64,000 nucleotides of DNA, from assembly GCF_000385135.1 (NCBI RefSeq), contig NZ_ARQM01000010.1, forward strand, positions 1-64,000. Reading direction: 5' to 3'. The notes under the pieces were generated by a model. The model was given only the letters and a program-made list of their open reading frames with translations, did no database searches and was not told the DNA's origin. The position numbers and the translations under genes were made by a program. Each line of letters opens with the position of its first letter. The first letter of the stretch is position 1. Positions 18,090-27,657 of the stretch are shown piece after piece. Source of the DNA: Promicromonospora sukumoe 327MFSha3.1. Lineage in GTDB: Bacteria; Actinomycetota; Actinomycetes; Actinomycetales; Cellulomonadaceae.

Positions 18090-20939
18090 GTGATTCCAGG
18101 GAACGGCGTCGCGATCGAGACGCTCGAGCTGCGCAAGGCGTACCGCTCGGTACGCGGCCGCGCCGTGGGCGTGGACGGCATCGACCTGCGGGTCCCGGCC
18201 GGCGGCGTGCACGCGCTCCTCGGGCTCGCGGGCTCTGGCAAGACCACCACGCTGCGCCTGCTCACCGGCCTCGCCCACGCGGACGGCGGAGCCATGCGGA
18301 TCTTCGGCACCCACGTCCCCGACGGCCTGCCCGATCTCGCGGGCCGCATCGGCGCCGTCGTCGGCGACCCCGGCTTCCAGCCCCGGCTGAGCGGCCGCCG
18401 CAACCTGGCCCTCCTCGCGAGCGCGGCCGGCGTGCCCCGCGCCCGGGTCGACGAGCTGCTCACCCGCGTGGTCCTCGCCGACCGGGCCAAGGCCGCCTAC
18501 GGCACCTACTCGCCCGACGAAGGACGCCGCCTGGCGCTCGCGGCCGCGCTGCTGCGCGATCCCGACCTCCTGGTGGTCGACGACCCCAGCGCAGGGCTCG
18601 ACGCCGTGGGCACCCGCGAGATCCGCCAGGCCCTGCGCCGCCTCGCGGACCGGGGAACCACGGTGCTGATCGCGACCGGCGTGCTCATCGAGGCCCAGCA
18701 GATCGCGGACACCGTGACCGTGCTCGACGCCGGACGGGTCCTCGCGCAGGGCGGCGTCGCCGAGCTCCTGGGCGACGCCCGGGTGAGCGTCCGCGTGGGG
18801 GTGGACGAGCCGGCGAAGGCGGCCGCGGCCCTGCGCGCCGCGGGGTTCAAGGTGCGCGCCGACGGCGAGACCCTGCACGTCGACGACGTCGCGGAGCCCG
18901 CGGAGATCTCCCGCGCGCTCGCCAAGCAGAAGCTCTTCGCGGGCGAGCTGGTGCCCCAGCGGGAGGACCTGGCCGCCGTGGTCGGACGCCTGCGCCCCGT
19001 GGTGGTGCCGACGCCCGTGCCGCCGAGCCGCGCCGAGGAACGAGCGGCCCGCAAGGCGGCCGAACGCAAGGCCGCGGAGCGGAAGAAGGCGGCCGAGCAG
19101 CGCAAGGCCGACAAGGAGGCGGCCGCCCGGCAGGCGGCCGCCGAGACGAAGGCGGCCGAGGACGCCGCGGCGAAGCAGGCGGCGGTCGACGAACGTGCCG
19201 CGGCCAAGCAGGCGGCAGTGGACGAACGGGCCGCCGCGAAGCAGGCGGCAGCGGACGAGCGTGCGGCGGCGAAGGAGGCGGCGCGGGCTGAGCGGGCCGC
19301 CGCCAAGGAGGCTCGGGGGTCGAGTCCGCAGGCGGGGGCCGGGGTGGTGGCTGCCGCGCGGGGCGCGGCGGGGGTCGTTGTCGCGAAGGGCAGCGCGATG
19401 AAGGACCGTGATGCGAAGAGTGGTGCTGAGGCGAGCGGTGTCGAGAAGGGCGGGGCTGGGAAGGCCGGGCTCGAGAAGGACGGCGCTGAGCAGGCGGCAG
19501 CGGGGAAGTTTGCCACTGCGAAGCAGGCTGCTGCGAAGCCTGGTGCTCCGAAGCCTGGCGTCGGAAGGCCGGCTGCCGGAACGCCCGCCGCCGCGAAGCC
19601 GGCCGCCGCGAAGCCGGCCGCCGCAAAGTCCGCCGGCGCTTCAACGACGACCTCGGCGGTCGAGAGCCCGGGTGCCGGGAAGTCCGCAGCGGTCAAGCCC
19701 GCCGCCGCAAAGCCCGGTGCTCGCGGGGCGAGGGCGGCAGCGCCTGCCGCGGACTCGGCGCGGGTCACCCCGAAACCGGCTCCGGCGTCCGCTCCGGGTG
19801 CGCAGGGCGAGGGAACCGAGTTCGGCGAGGTCGACGCGCCGCCGAAGCTGTCGAGGTTCGCCCAGCGGCGGGCCGAGTTCGACGCCAAGGTCGCGGAGAA
19901 GCAGGCGGCCGAGGAGGCGCGGCTCGCCGAGCGACAGGCGGCGGCGGACGCGAAGGTCGCGGCCAAGGAGGCCGCCGCCGAGACGAAGCGCGCCGCCGCA
20001 GCGGCCAGGCAGGCCGAGAAGCAGGCAGCGGAGGACGCCAAGGCCGCCGAGAAGCAGAGCAGGCTCGACGCACGGCAGGCGAAGGCGGACGCGAAGCAGG
20101 CCAGGATCGACGACCGGGCGGCACAGAAGCAGGCCGAGGTCGAGGCCAAGGAGGCGGCGTCCGCGGAGAAGGCGTCCGCGAAGGCCGCCGCGGAACAGGA
20201 GCGGGCCGACGCCCGGCAGGCGGCGCTCGACGCCAGGCAGGCCGAGTCCGATGCCCGGGCTGCCCGGGAGCAGGATGCCGCCGAGGCGAGAGCGACCCGG
20301 CTGTCGGCCCGGAAGGACGGGGCCCGGTCGCTGCTGGGCCGGCGCGCGGCGGAGACGTCCGGCGGCCAGGATGCGGCGAGCGACCCGAAGGGGCTTGAGT
20401 CGGGGGCGGCGCGGGCGGAAGATCGGGAACCGGACGACCTCGAGCTCGAACGGCTCGAGGCGGAGCGCGCCGGGCTCGAGGACCTCGACCCGGACGACAC
20501 CGACCTGGCTGACACCGAGCCGGACGACGCGGACCTGCACGACACCGATCTGGACGACTTCGATCCGGACGACTTCGATCCGGACGGCACCGCGCGGGGC
20601 GACGTCGATCCCGACCAGGACGAGTGGGGTGACGCCGAACCGGACCACACCGACCGGGACGGCAGCGACGCGCACGACGACTGGTCGGACGACCCGGACC
20701 TGGACGACTCGGAGCCGGACGATCCCGGAGCTGACGGCGGGAGACCGGACGGCGCGAGACAGAGCGGCCCGGGGCCCGGCCCCCGAGGCGGGGCGGACCA
20801 GGGACGGCCGCATCCTGGTCAGCAGGGGACGAGACAGCAGGGTTCGGGGCAGGGTTCGGGCCGGCAGGGTTCTGACCGCCAGGATTCCGGCCGGCAGGGT
20901 TCCGGCCGGGCCAAGAAGCGTTCCAAGGGGAGGCGATGA
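18090..20939 (+). CDS. degenerate ABC ATPase with very long Ala/Lys/Glu coiled-coil and Asp-rich tail
   Basis: Residues 1-225 form an ABC ATPase domain with Walker A GLAGSGKTTTL (Lys51). The signature is YSPDEGRR instead of LSGGQ, Walker B is LLVVDDPSAGLD (Asp165 instead of catalytic Glu), and the H-loop His is Gly197 (IATGVLIEA). Residues 310-410 and about 590-750 are coiled-coil repeats of Ala, Lys, Glu and Arg, including an 11-residue repeat (VDERAAAKQAA). Residues 800-880 are Asp-rich, and the tail is Gly/Gln then basic. Such a 949-residue layout is unusual for an exporter ATPase of about 310 residues. GTG at 18090 was chosen because TACCCT lies 6 bases upstream (leaderless); ATG 18072 and GTG 18084 are alternatives. 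The next gene is an ABC-2 type permease, overlapping by 4 bases. Confidence 0.75.
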   Translation: MIPGNGVAIETLELRKAYRSVRGRAVGVDGIDLRVPAGGVHALLGLAGSGKTTTLRLLTGLAHADGGAMRIFGTHVPDGLPDLAGRIGAVVGDPGFQPRLSGRRNLALLASAAGVPRARVDELLTRVVLADRAKAAYGTYSPDEGRRLALAAALLRDPDLLVVDDPSAGLDAVGTREIRQALRRLADRGTTVLIATGVLIEAQQIADTVTVLDAGRVLAQGGVAELLGDARVSVRVGVDEPAKAAAALRAAGFKVRADGETLHVDDVAEPAEISRALAKQKLFAGELVPQREDLAAVVGRLRPVVVPTPVPPSRAEERAARKAAERKAAERKKAAEQRKADKEAAARQAAAETKAAEDAAAKQAAVDERAAAKQAAVDERAAAKQAAADERAAAKEAARAERAAAKEARGSSPQAGAGVVAAARGAAGVVVAKGSAMKDRDAKSGAEASGVEKGGAGKAGLEKDGAEQAAAGKFATAKQAAAKPGAPKPGVGRPAAGTPAAAKPAAAKPAAAKSAGASTTTSAVESPGAGKSAAVKPAAAKPGARGARAAAPAADSARVTPKPAPASAPGAQGEGTEFGEVDAPPKLSRFAQRRAEFDAKVAEKQAAEEARLAERQAAADAKVAAKEAAAETKRAAAAARQAEKQAAEDAKAAEKQSRLDARQAKADAKQARIDDRAAQKQAEVEAKEAASAEKASAKAAAEQERADARQAALDARQAESDARAAREQDAAEARATRLSARKDGARSLLGRRAAETSGGQDAASDPKGLESGAARAEDREPDDLELERLEAERAGLEDLDPDDTDLADTEPDDADLHDTDLDDFDPDDFDPDGTARGDVDPDQDEWGDAEPDHTDRDGSDAHDDWSDDPDLDDSEPDDPGADGGRPDGARQSGPGPGPRGGADQGRPHPGQQGTRQQGSGQGSGRQGSDRQDSGRQGSGRAKKRSKGRR
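19171..19312 (+). repeat. 33-base coding tandem repeat
   Basis: About three near-identical 33-base units encode VDERAAAKQAA-type 11-residue repeats within the ABC ATPase tail, followed by decaying copies. Third-position differences between copies show that the protein repeat is maintained while the DNA drifts. Confidence 0.8.
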
Positions 20940-21700
20940 TGGGGCTGCTGTGGGCCGAGCTGCGCCGGTTCGCCGCGCGGCCGGCGATCCGGTGGATCGC
21001 CGTGGCGATGCTGGCGCACGTCGCGCTCGCGGTCGCCATGACGGCGTTCGAGCCGGAGGCGTCGACGCTGGCGGCGATGCTCCAGCAGGGGCAGATCTCG
21101 TTCTACGCGATGACGTCGGTGTTCCTCGCCTACGTGGCGGGTGTGCTGCTGGTGACCGGGGCGGCGGCGTCGGGCGGGACCCGGGCGGTGCTGACCGTCG
21201 AGCCCCGGCGCGGCCGCGTCTACTGGACCAAGCTGGCGGCGGCCGGGCTGGCGGTGGTGCCCGGCATCGCGGCGGCCTGTGCGGTGCTCGCGTTCGGCAT
21301 GTACTGGACGCACGAGCGCGCCGGGGTGCTGGGCGGCACGCCGTCGGACCTGGCGGAGGCGCTCGTCTGGTGCGGTGTGCGCGTGCTCGCCCTCGCGGTG
21401 TGCGCGGCGGTCAGCGGTGCGGCGCTCGGCCTGCTGGTCCGCCGCTGGTGGGTGGCGGTCGGGCTCGCGGTGGCGTGGTTCCTGGTCGAGGAGCAGGTGG
21501 TGCCGGGGGTGTCGGCCGGCGTCGGTAACTGGCTGCCGTTCAGCAACGCGGACGCCTGGGTGCGCGGCACGCGCACGGTCCCGTCCGGCGACGGTCTGCT
21601 GGCGGACCCGCTGCTGCACAGCGGGCTCCTGCTGCTGGGCATCGCGGTGGTGGTGGCCCTGCTCGGCTCCGTGGTCTTCCGACGTCGGGACGTGCGCTGA
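20936..21700 (+). CDS. ABC-2 type membrane permease
   Basis: The 254-residue protein has about six hydrophobic segments and no other domain. It starts MGLLWAELRRFAARPAIRWI, a pattern common to actinobacterial ABC-2 permeases, with a conserved TSGGTRAVLT-like loop after segment two (AASGGTRAVLTVEPRRGR). The ATG overlaps the stop codon of the degenerate ATPase gene, so the two surely work together. Substrate unknown. Confidence 0.82.
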   Translation: MMGLLWAELRRFAARPAIRWIAVAMLAHVALAVAMTAFEPEASTLAAMLQQGQISFYAMTSVFLAYVAGVLLVTGAAASGGTRAVLTVEPRRGRVYWTKLAAAGLAVVPGIAAACAVLAFGMYWTHERAGVLGGTPSDLAEALVWCGVRVLALAVCAAVSGAALGLLVRRWWVAVGLAVAWFLVEEQVVPGVSAGVGNWLPFSNADAWVRGTRTVPSGDGLLADPLLHSGLLLLGIAVVVALLGSVVFRRRDVR

Positions 21701-21833
21701 GATCACGCGCGACGTACGCCCGGACCTACGCCGAGACGTAGGCTGGGGGCAGCGGGCCGAACTCCCCGCGAGCCCCGTGATCCCCGGCCGGACGGCCGTG
21801 GTGTCTCGGATCGTGGGACCTTTGGCCCGCTGG

Positions 21834-21862
21834 GTGACACCGGCTGGTTTTCGGCGTAACGT
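21834..21862 (+). promoter_or_regulatory. candidate promoter of the ilvBNC operon
   Basis: GTGACA (21834-21839) and TAACGT (21857-21862) are 17 bases apart, close to -35 and -10 consensus elements. Transcription would start about 7 bases later, at or next to the GTG of the leader peptide, which would make the leader leaderless. Confidence 0.6.
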
Positions 21863-21869
21863 GCGTGGC

Positions 21870-21914
21870 GTGCAGACGATCATTCTCGTAGTACTTCCTG
21901 AGCGCGCGGCCTAG
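21870..21914 (+). CDS. ilvB leader peptide (attenuation)
   Basis: GTG at 21870 opens a 14-codon reading frame, [14 protein letters not shown], with a run of six branched-chain residues (Ile-Ile-Leu-Val-Val-Leu). Ribosome stalling at these codons when branched-chain aminoacyl-tRNA is scarce would prevent formation of the downstream terminator. Similar leaders precede ilvB in other actinobacteria. Confidence 0.88.
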   Translation: MQTIILVVLPERAA

Positions 21915-21942
21915 GCCCAGCACAGGCATCGTCCGCGCGCTC

Positions 21943-21983
21943 ACCCTGGCAGTCCTTCTCACCAAAGGACCCGGGGTTTTTTT
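21943..21983 (+). terminator. ilvB attenuator terminator
   Basis: ACCCTGG (21943-21949) pairs with CCGGGGT (21971-21977) with one G-U pair, and inside it GTCCTT pairs with AAGGAC. A run of seven T residues ends at 21983. This is a true intrinsic terminator placed between the leader peptide and ilvB. Confidence 0.88.
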
Positions 21984-22039
21984 GTTGTCACGAACGCTCG
22001 CTTTCGCCCCAGGACGGGGCGCGACGGCAGGAGATCCGT

Positions 22040-23917
22040 ATGACCGGCACACCGACACCCGCACAGATCGCCGCGCGCGCCGAGGCGCGTGACCAGGTGC
22101 GCACCGAGCTTCGGTCCCGCGTAGGCGGCAAGGCCGAGACCGAGGTCGCCGCACCGCGCGTCGGGCCGGAGGAGGTGACGGGGGCGCAGTCGATCGTCCG
22201 CTCCCTTGAGGAGGTCGGTGCGGACGTCGTCTTCGGCATTCCCGGCGGCGCGATCCTGCCGACGTACGACCCGCTGATGGACTCCGCCAAGCTGCGGCAC
22301 ATCCTGGTGCGGCACGAGCAGGGCGGCGGCCACGCGGCGTCGGGCTACGCCCACGCGACGGGCCGCGTCGGCGTCACCATGGCGACGTCGGGCCCCGGTG
22401 CCACCAACCTGGTGACGCCCATCGCGGACGCGAACATGGACTCGATCCCGATGGTGGCGATCACGGGCCAGGTCGCGAGCGCCGCGATCGGGACCGACGC
22501 GTTCCAGGAGGCGGACATCGTCGGCATCACGATGCCGATCACCAAGCACTCCTACCTGGTCACGGACCCGGCGGAGATCCCGCGCACCATCGCCGAGGCG
22601 TTCCACATCGCCTCGACGGGCCGGCCGGGGCCGGTGCTGGTGGACATCGCGAAGTCGGCGATGCAGTCGCGCACCACGTTCTCGTGGCCGCAGGAGCTGA
22701 ACCTGCCGGGATACCACCCCGTGACCAAGCCGCACTCGAAGCAGATCCGTGAGGCCGCGAAGCTGCTGGCCACGGCCCGGCGCCCGGTCCTGTACGTGGG
22801 TGGCGGCGTGATCCGCGCCGGCGCGGCGGACCTGCTGCGCCAGCTCGTCGACCTGTCGGGCGCGCCCGTCGTCACCACGCTGATGGCGCGGGGCGCGGTG
22901 CCCGACAGCCATCCGCAGCACCTGGGCATGCCCGGTATGCACGGCACGGTGCCCGCCGTCGCGGCGCTGCAGAAGGCGGACCTCGTGTTCGCGCTCGGCG
23001 CCCGGTTCGACGACCGCGTGACCGGCAAGCTGTCCAGCTTCGCCCCGCTGGCCGCGATCATCCACGCGGACATCGACCCCGCCGAGATCGGCAAGAACCG
23101 CGAGGCGGACGTCCCGATCGTGGGCGACCTCCGCGAGGTCATCGGCGACCTCCTGCCCGAGCTGGCCAGGGAGCACGAGGCGCACGGCAAGCCGGACGTC
23201 GAGGGCTGGTGGCGCCAGCTCGACGAGTGGCGCCGCACCTACCCCCGCGGCTACAACGAGCCCGAGGACGGCCACCTCTCGCCGCAGCACGTGATCCAGC
23301 GCCTGGGCGAGATGACCGGGCCGGACGCGATCTACGTCGCGGGCGTGGGCCAGCACCAGATGTGGGCCGCCCAGTTCATCAGCTACGAGCACCCCAACAC
23401 CTGGATCAACTCCGGTGGCCTCGGCACGATGGGCTACTCCATCCCCGCCGCGATGGGCGCGAAGGTGGGCCAGCCGGACCGCACCGTGTGGGCCGTGGAC
23501 GGCGACGGCTGCTTCCAGATGACCAACCAGGAGCTCGCCACCTGCACGATCAACGACATCCCGATCAAGGTGGCGCTGATCAACAACAGCTCGCTGGGCA
23601 TGGTGCGGCAGTGGCAGACGCTCTTCTACGAGTCGCGCTACTCCAACACCGACCTGCACACCGGGCACGGCACCATGCGCGTGCCCGACTTCGTGAAGCT
23701 CGCCGACGCGTACGGCTGCGAGGGCATCCGCGTGGAGCACGCCTCCGACGTCGACGCCGCGATCAAGCGGGCCAACGAGATCGACGACCGGCCCGTGGTC
23801 GTGGACTTCACCGTCTCGCGTGACGCGATGGTGTGGCCCATGGTCGCCGCCGGCGTCAGCAACGACGACATCCAGTACGCACGCGGCATCTCGCCGGCGT
23901 GGGAGCGGGAGGACTGA
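22040..23917 (+). CDS. ilvB: acetolactate synthase (AHAS) large subunit
   Basis: IlvB is a thiamine diphosphate and FAD enzyme that joins two pyruvates, or pyruvate plus 2-ketobutyrate, in the first common step of valine, leucine and isoleucine synthesis. The 625-residue protein has the catalytic Glu93 in [19 protein letters not shown], the TPP-binding core [20 protein letters not shown] and the Trp of VRQWQTLFY that lines the herbicide site. The first 45 residues are an actinobacterial extension. The ATG follows a GGAGAT. Control is by the leader peptide and attenuator upstream. ilvN and ilvC follow on the same strand. Confidence 0.97.
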   Translation: MTGTPTPAQIAARAEARDQVRTELRSRVGGKAETEVAAPRVGPEEVTGAQSIVRSLEEVGADVVFGIPGGAILPTYDPLMDSAKLRHILVRHEQGGGHAASGYAHATGRVGVTMATSGPGATNLVTPIADANMDSIPMVAITGQVASAAIGTDAFQEADIVGITMPITKHSYLVTDPAEIPRTIAEAFHIASTGRPGPVLVDIAKSAMQSRTTFSWPQELNLPGYHPVTKPHSKQIREAAKLLATARRPVLYVGGGVIRAGAADLLRQLVDLSGAPVVTTLMARGAVPDSHPQHLGMPGMHGTVPAVAALQKADLVFALGARFDDRVTGKLSSFAPLAAIIHADIDPAEIGKNREADVPIVGDLREVIGDLLPELAREHEAHGKPDVEGWWRQLDEWRRTYPRGYNEPEDGHLSPQHVIQRLGEMTGPDAIYVAGVGQHQMWAAQFISYEHPNTWINSGGLGTMGYSIPAAMGAKVGQPDRTVWAVDGDGCFQMTNQELATCTINDIPIKVALINNSSLGMVRQWQTLFYESRYSNTDLHTGHGTMRVPDFVKLADAYGCEGIRVEHASDVDAAIKRANEIDDRPVVVDFTVSRDAMVWPMVAAGVSNDDIQYARGISPAWERED

Positions 23918-24011
23918 GCGGAGTGAAGTGGAGGGCGGGGGCCGAGGAACGAGGCACCCGTCCGGAACGGAACGCAGCTCAGGCCGACCAGAAAGCAGAG
24001 GACTGACCCCC

Positions 24012-24536
24012 ATGTCGAGGCACACCCTGTCCGTGCTCGTGGAGAACAAGCCCGGCGTGCTCACGCGCGTCGCCGGACTGTTCGCCCGTCGCGCGTTCAA
24101 CATCCACTCCCTGGCCGTCGGCCCCACGGAGCACGAGGAGATCTCGCGCATCACCGTGGTGGTCGACGTCGAGGAACACCCCCTGGAACAGGTCACGAAG
24201 CAGCTCAACAAGCTCATCCACGTGATCAAGATCGTCGAGCTCGAACCCGAGTCGTCCGTGCACCGCGAGCTCCTGCTCGTCAAGGTGCGGGCGGACGCCG
24301 CCACCCGTACCGGGGTGCTGGAAGTCGTCGAGATGTTCCGGGCGCGCGTCGTCGACGTCGTGCCGGACTCGGTGGTCATCGAGGCCACCGGACCGGCGGC
24401 GAAGCTCGACTCGCTCCTCGCGGCGCTGGAACCGTACGGCGTCCGTGAGATCGTCAAGTCCGGGACGCTGGCCATCGGCCGTGGCGCCCGGTCCATCACC
24501 GACCGTGCGTTCGAGCGCGCGGTGAGGTCCGCTTGA
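24012..24536 (+). CDS. ilvN: acetolactate synthase small (regulatory) subunit
   Basis: IlvN binds valine and confers feedback inhibition on IlvB while also stimulating its activity. The 174-residue protein has an N-terminal ACT domain (RHTLSVLVENKPGVLTRVAG, Gly-rich effector loop with FNIHSLAVGPT) and the C-terminal IlvN domain (from about residue 85). The ATG at 24012 gives the normal family start. It lies 94 bases after ilvB, with no terminator between. Confidence 0.96.
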   Translation: MSRHTLSVLVENKPGVLTRVAGLFARRAFNIHSLAVGPTEHEEISRITVVVDVEEHPLEQVTKQLNKLIHVIKIVELEPESSVHRELLLVKVRADAATRTGVLEVVEMFRARVVDVVPDSVVIEATGPAAKLDSLLAALEPYGVREIVKSGTLAIGRGARSITDRAFERAVRSA

Positions 24537-24581
24537 GCGCGCGACCCATCGATACTTCTTTCCACCCGAGTAATCAACTGA

Positions 24582-25622
<1,041 letters not shown>

Positions 25623-25641
25623 CCCGGTAGCGCGAGCGACA

Positions 25642-25685
25642 AGAGCAGCGCCCCATCCTCCGTGCGGAGGATGGGGCGCTGCTCT
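25642..25685. terminator. bidirectional terminator between ilvC and the betaine transporter genes
   Basis: Perfect arms of about 20 bases (starting AGAGCAGCGCCCC at 25642, ending GGGGCGCTGCTCT at 25685) surround a 3-5 base loop. Genes on both sides converge on it, so it can end transcripts from either direction. Confidence 0.9.
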
Positions 25686-25776
25686 GTTGCGGGAAGCGTG
25701 GTCGGCAGTCCGTCAGTTGGTCGGCAACCCGGGGTGCCGATCATGTGACGGACTACCGATCATCCGCGCTCGGGCG

Positions 25777-26670
25777 TCAGCTCTTGAGCGAGTCGACCCA
25801 GTCCTGGTTGTCCGCGAGCCAGGCCTCGACGCCGGCGGCCGGGTCGCCCTCGTGCTCGTTGACGACCTGGTCCTCCAGGCTGCCGTACTGCTCGTCGTCC
25901 AGCTTGGCCTTTCCGATCATCTCGGCGACCTCGGGGAACTCCTCGCTGAACCCGGCGGTGGCCAGCTCGTGCAGGCCCTCCGCCTCGCCGAGGGCGCCCT
26001 TCGGGTCCTCGAGGTCGCGCACCGGGAACGTGTTGTTCGCCCAGAACGGCCGCCACAGCGTGACGACGATGTCCTCCTCGGCCTGCACGGCCTCGTCGAG
26101 GGCGTTCAGCATGGCCGGCGTCGACGACGTCTGCAGCGTCCAGCCGTCCGCGTCCAGGCCGTACTCCGGGATGACCTGCTCCTGCGTGGCCTTGGTCAGG
26201 CCCGCGCCCGCCTCGATGCCGACGATCTTGCCGTCGTAGTCGGCGCTCTTGCCGATGAGGTCCTCGATGGACTGGAGCTCGGAGTACTCGGGGACGGCCA
26301 TGGTCAGCTTGGCGCCGTCGTAGTAGGTGCCGAGGTCCTCGAGGTCGTCGCCGTACTCGTCCATGTAGGCGGCGTGGGTCACCTCGGGCCACGCGGACGG
26401 GAAGATGTCGATGTCACCTTCCGCGAGCCCGGTGTACAGCGGCGCGGCGTCGTTTATCTCGGTGATCTCGACCGTGTAGCCGTCCTCCTCGAGGATGTTC
26501 TTCCACAGGTAGGCGGTGCTCAGGCCGTCGGTCCACGAGGGGATGATGCCCAGCGTGATGGTCTTGTCGCCGTCGCCGCTCTCGTCGCCCGAGCTGCATG
26601 CCGCGAGGCTCAGGCCCAGGCCGAGAGCCAGTGCGGCCGCTCCGATCCGCTTGCCGGTCGTGCCGATCAT
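25777..26670 (-). CDS. proX: glycine betaine/quaternary amine ABC transporter substrate-binding lipoprotein
   Basis: The 297-residue protein has a lipoprotein signal (LGLGLSLAACSSG, lipobox Cys near residue 25) and an OpuAC/ProX fold. Aromatic residues likely to cage a quaternary amine occur in IIPSWTDGLSTAYLW, FPSAWPEVTH and TLWRPFWANN. It binds betaine-type osmolytes outside the membrane for the ProW/ProV importer encoded just upstream. The ATG has a GGAAGG ribosome site. It is the last gene of the operon, 63 bases after the permease gene. Confidence 0.92.
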   Translation of the reverse strand: MIGTTGKRIGAAALALGLGLSLAACSSGDESGDGDKTITLGIIPSWTDGLSTAYLWKNILEEDGYTVEITEINDAAPLYTGLAEGDIDIFPSAWPEVTHAAYMDEYGDDLEDLGTYYDGAKLTMAVPEYSELQSIEDLIGKSADYDGKIVGIEAGAGLTKATQEQVIPEYGLDADGWTLQTSSTPAMLNALDEAVQAEEDIVVTLWRPFWANNTFPVRDLEDPKGALGEAEGLHELATAGFSEEFPEVAEMIGKAKLDDEQYGSLEDQVVNEHEGDPAAGVEAWLADNQDWVDSLKS

Positions 26671-26733
26671 CGGTGTCCTTCCGTTTCGTATATCTGGGGT
26701 TCGTTATGTATGGAGGTAGGTCTGGGAAAAGGG

Positions 26734-27657
26734 TCAGGAGGCGCTGGTCGCGGTCGCCGGGGTCCGGGTGAACCGGTCGCGCAGCTCGCGCAGGCGGCCG
26801 TGCCCCGGGCGCCGGGAGCCGATCGACGCCGTCAGGCGGTCCAGGAAGATCGCCAGGATCACCACGGAGATGCCGGCGTCGAAACCGCGGGCGAGGTTCA
26901 GGGTCGAGATCGCGCCGACCACCTCGTTGCCGAGGCCGCCGCCGCCGACCAGGCCCGCGATCACGGCCATCGACAGGGCCAGCATGATCACCTGGTTGAC
27001 GCCGGCCATCACGGTCGGCAGGGCCAGGGGCAGCTGGATGTCCTTGAGGATCTGCCGCGGTCCGGCGCCGAAGGCCTGCCCGGCCTCGACGACCTCGCCG
27101 TCGACCTGGCGGATGCCGAGCTCGGTGAGCCGGACGGCCGGGGGCAGCGCGAAGATCACCGTGGCGACCAGGGCACCGGCCACGCCGATGCTGAACAGCT
27201 TGAGCACCGGCAGCAGCCAGACCATGCCGGGCATGGTCTGCATGAAGTCCATGACGGGCTTGACGATGCGGCTGACCACGGGCGAGCGGGCCGCGAGGAT
27301 GCCCAGCGGGATGCCGAGGATCAGGGCCACCACGGTCGCGACCACCACGAGGGCGAGGGTCTCGACGGCGGGCTCCCACATGTCCATCCCGATGATCAGG
27401 ACGAGGCCCACCAGGGTCCCGACCCCGAGCTTCCAGTTGCGCAGGAGCCAGCCGAGCAGCGCGAGGATGATCGCGAGGACCAGCGGGTCCAGGGCCAGGA
27501 GCGGGTCGGCGATGCCGTTGATGGCGCCGGTGATGAGGTCGCCGATCACGTCGAACAGCGCGTCGAACGTCTGCTTGAACCAGGTGAAGCCGGTCTCGAG
27601 CCAGGTGCCGATCGGGATCGGCGGCACGATCGTCACGGGGGCGGCGCTCTCAGGCAC
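26734..27657 (-). CDS. proW: glycine betaine/proline ABC transporter permease
   Basis: This 307-residue inner-membrane permease has a long N-terminal region, about six membrane segments and the EAA-type coupling loop (VDGEVVEAGQAFGAGPRQILKD) that contacts the ATPase. The FMQTMPGMVWLLPVLKLF stretch is typical for ProW/OpuAB. GTG start, overlapping the 3' end of the ATPase gene by 8 bases. Confidence 0.93.
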   Translation of the reverse strand: MPESAAPVTIVPPIPIGTWLETGFTWFKQTFDALFDVIGDLITGAINGIADPLLALDPLVLAIILALLGWLLRNWKLGVGTLVGLVLIIGMDMWEPAVETLALVVVATVVALILGIPLGILAARSPVVSRIVKPVMDFMQTMPGMVWLLPVLKLFSIGVAGALVATVIFALPPAVRLTELGIRQVDGEVVEAGQAFGAGPRQILKDIQLPLALPTVMAGVNQVIMLALSMAVIAGLVGGGGLGNEVVGAISTLNLARGFDAGISVVILAIFLDRLTASIGSRRPGHGRLRELRDRFTRTPATATSAS

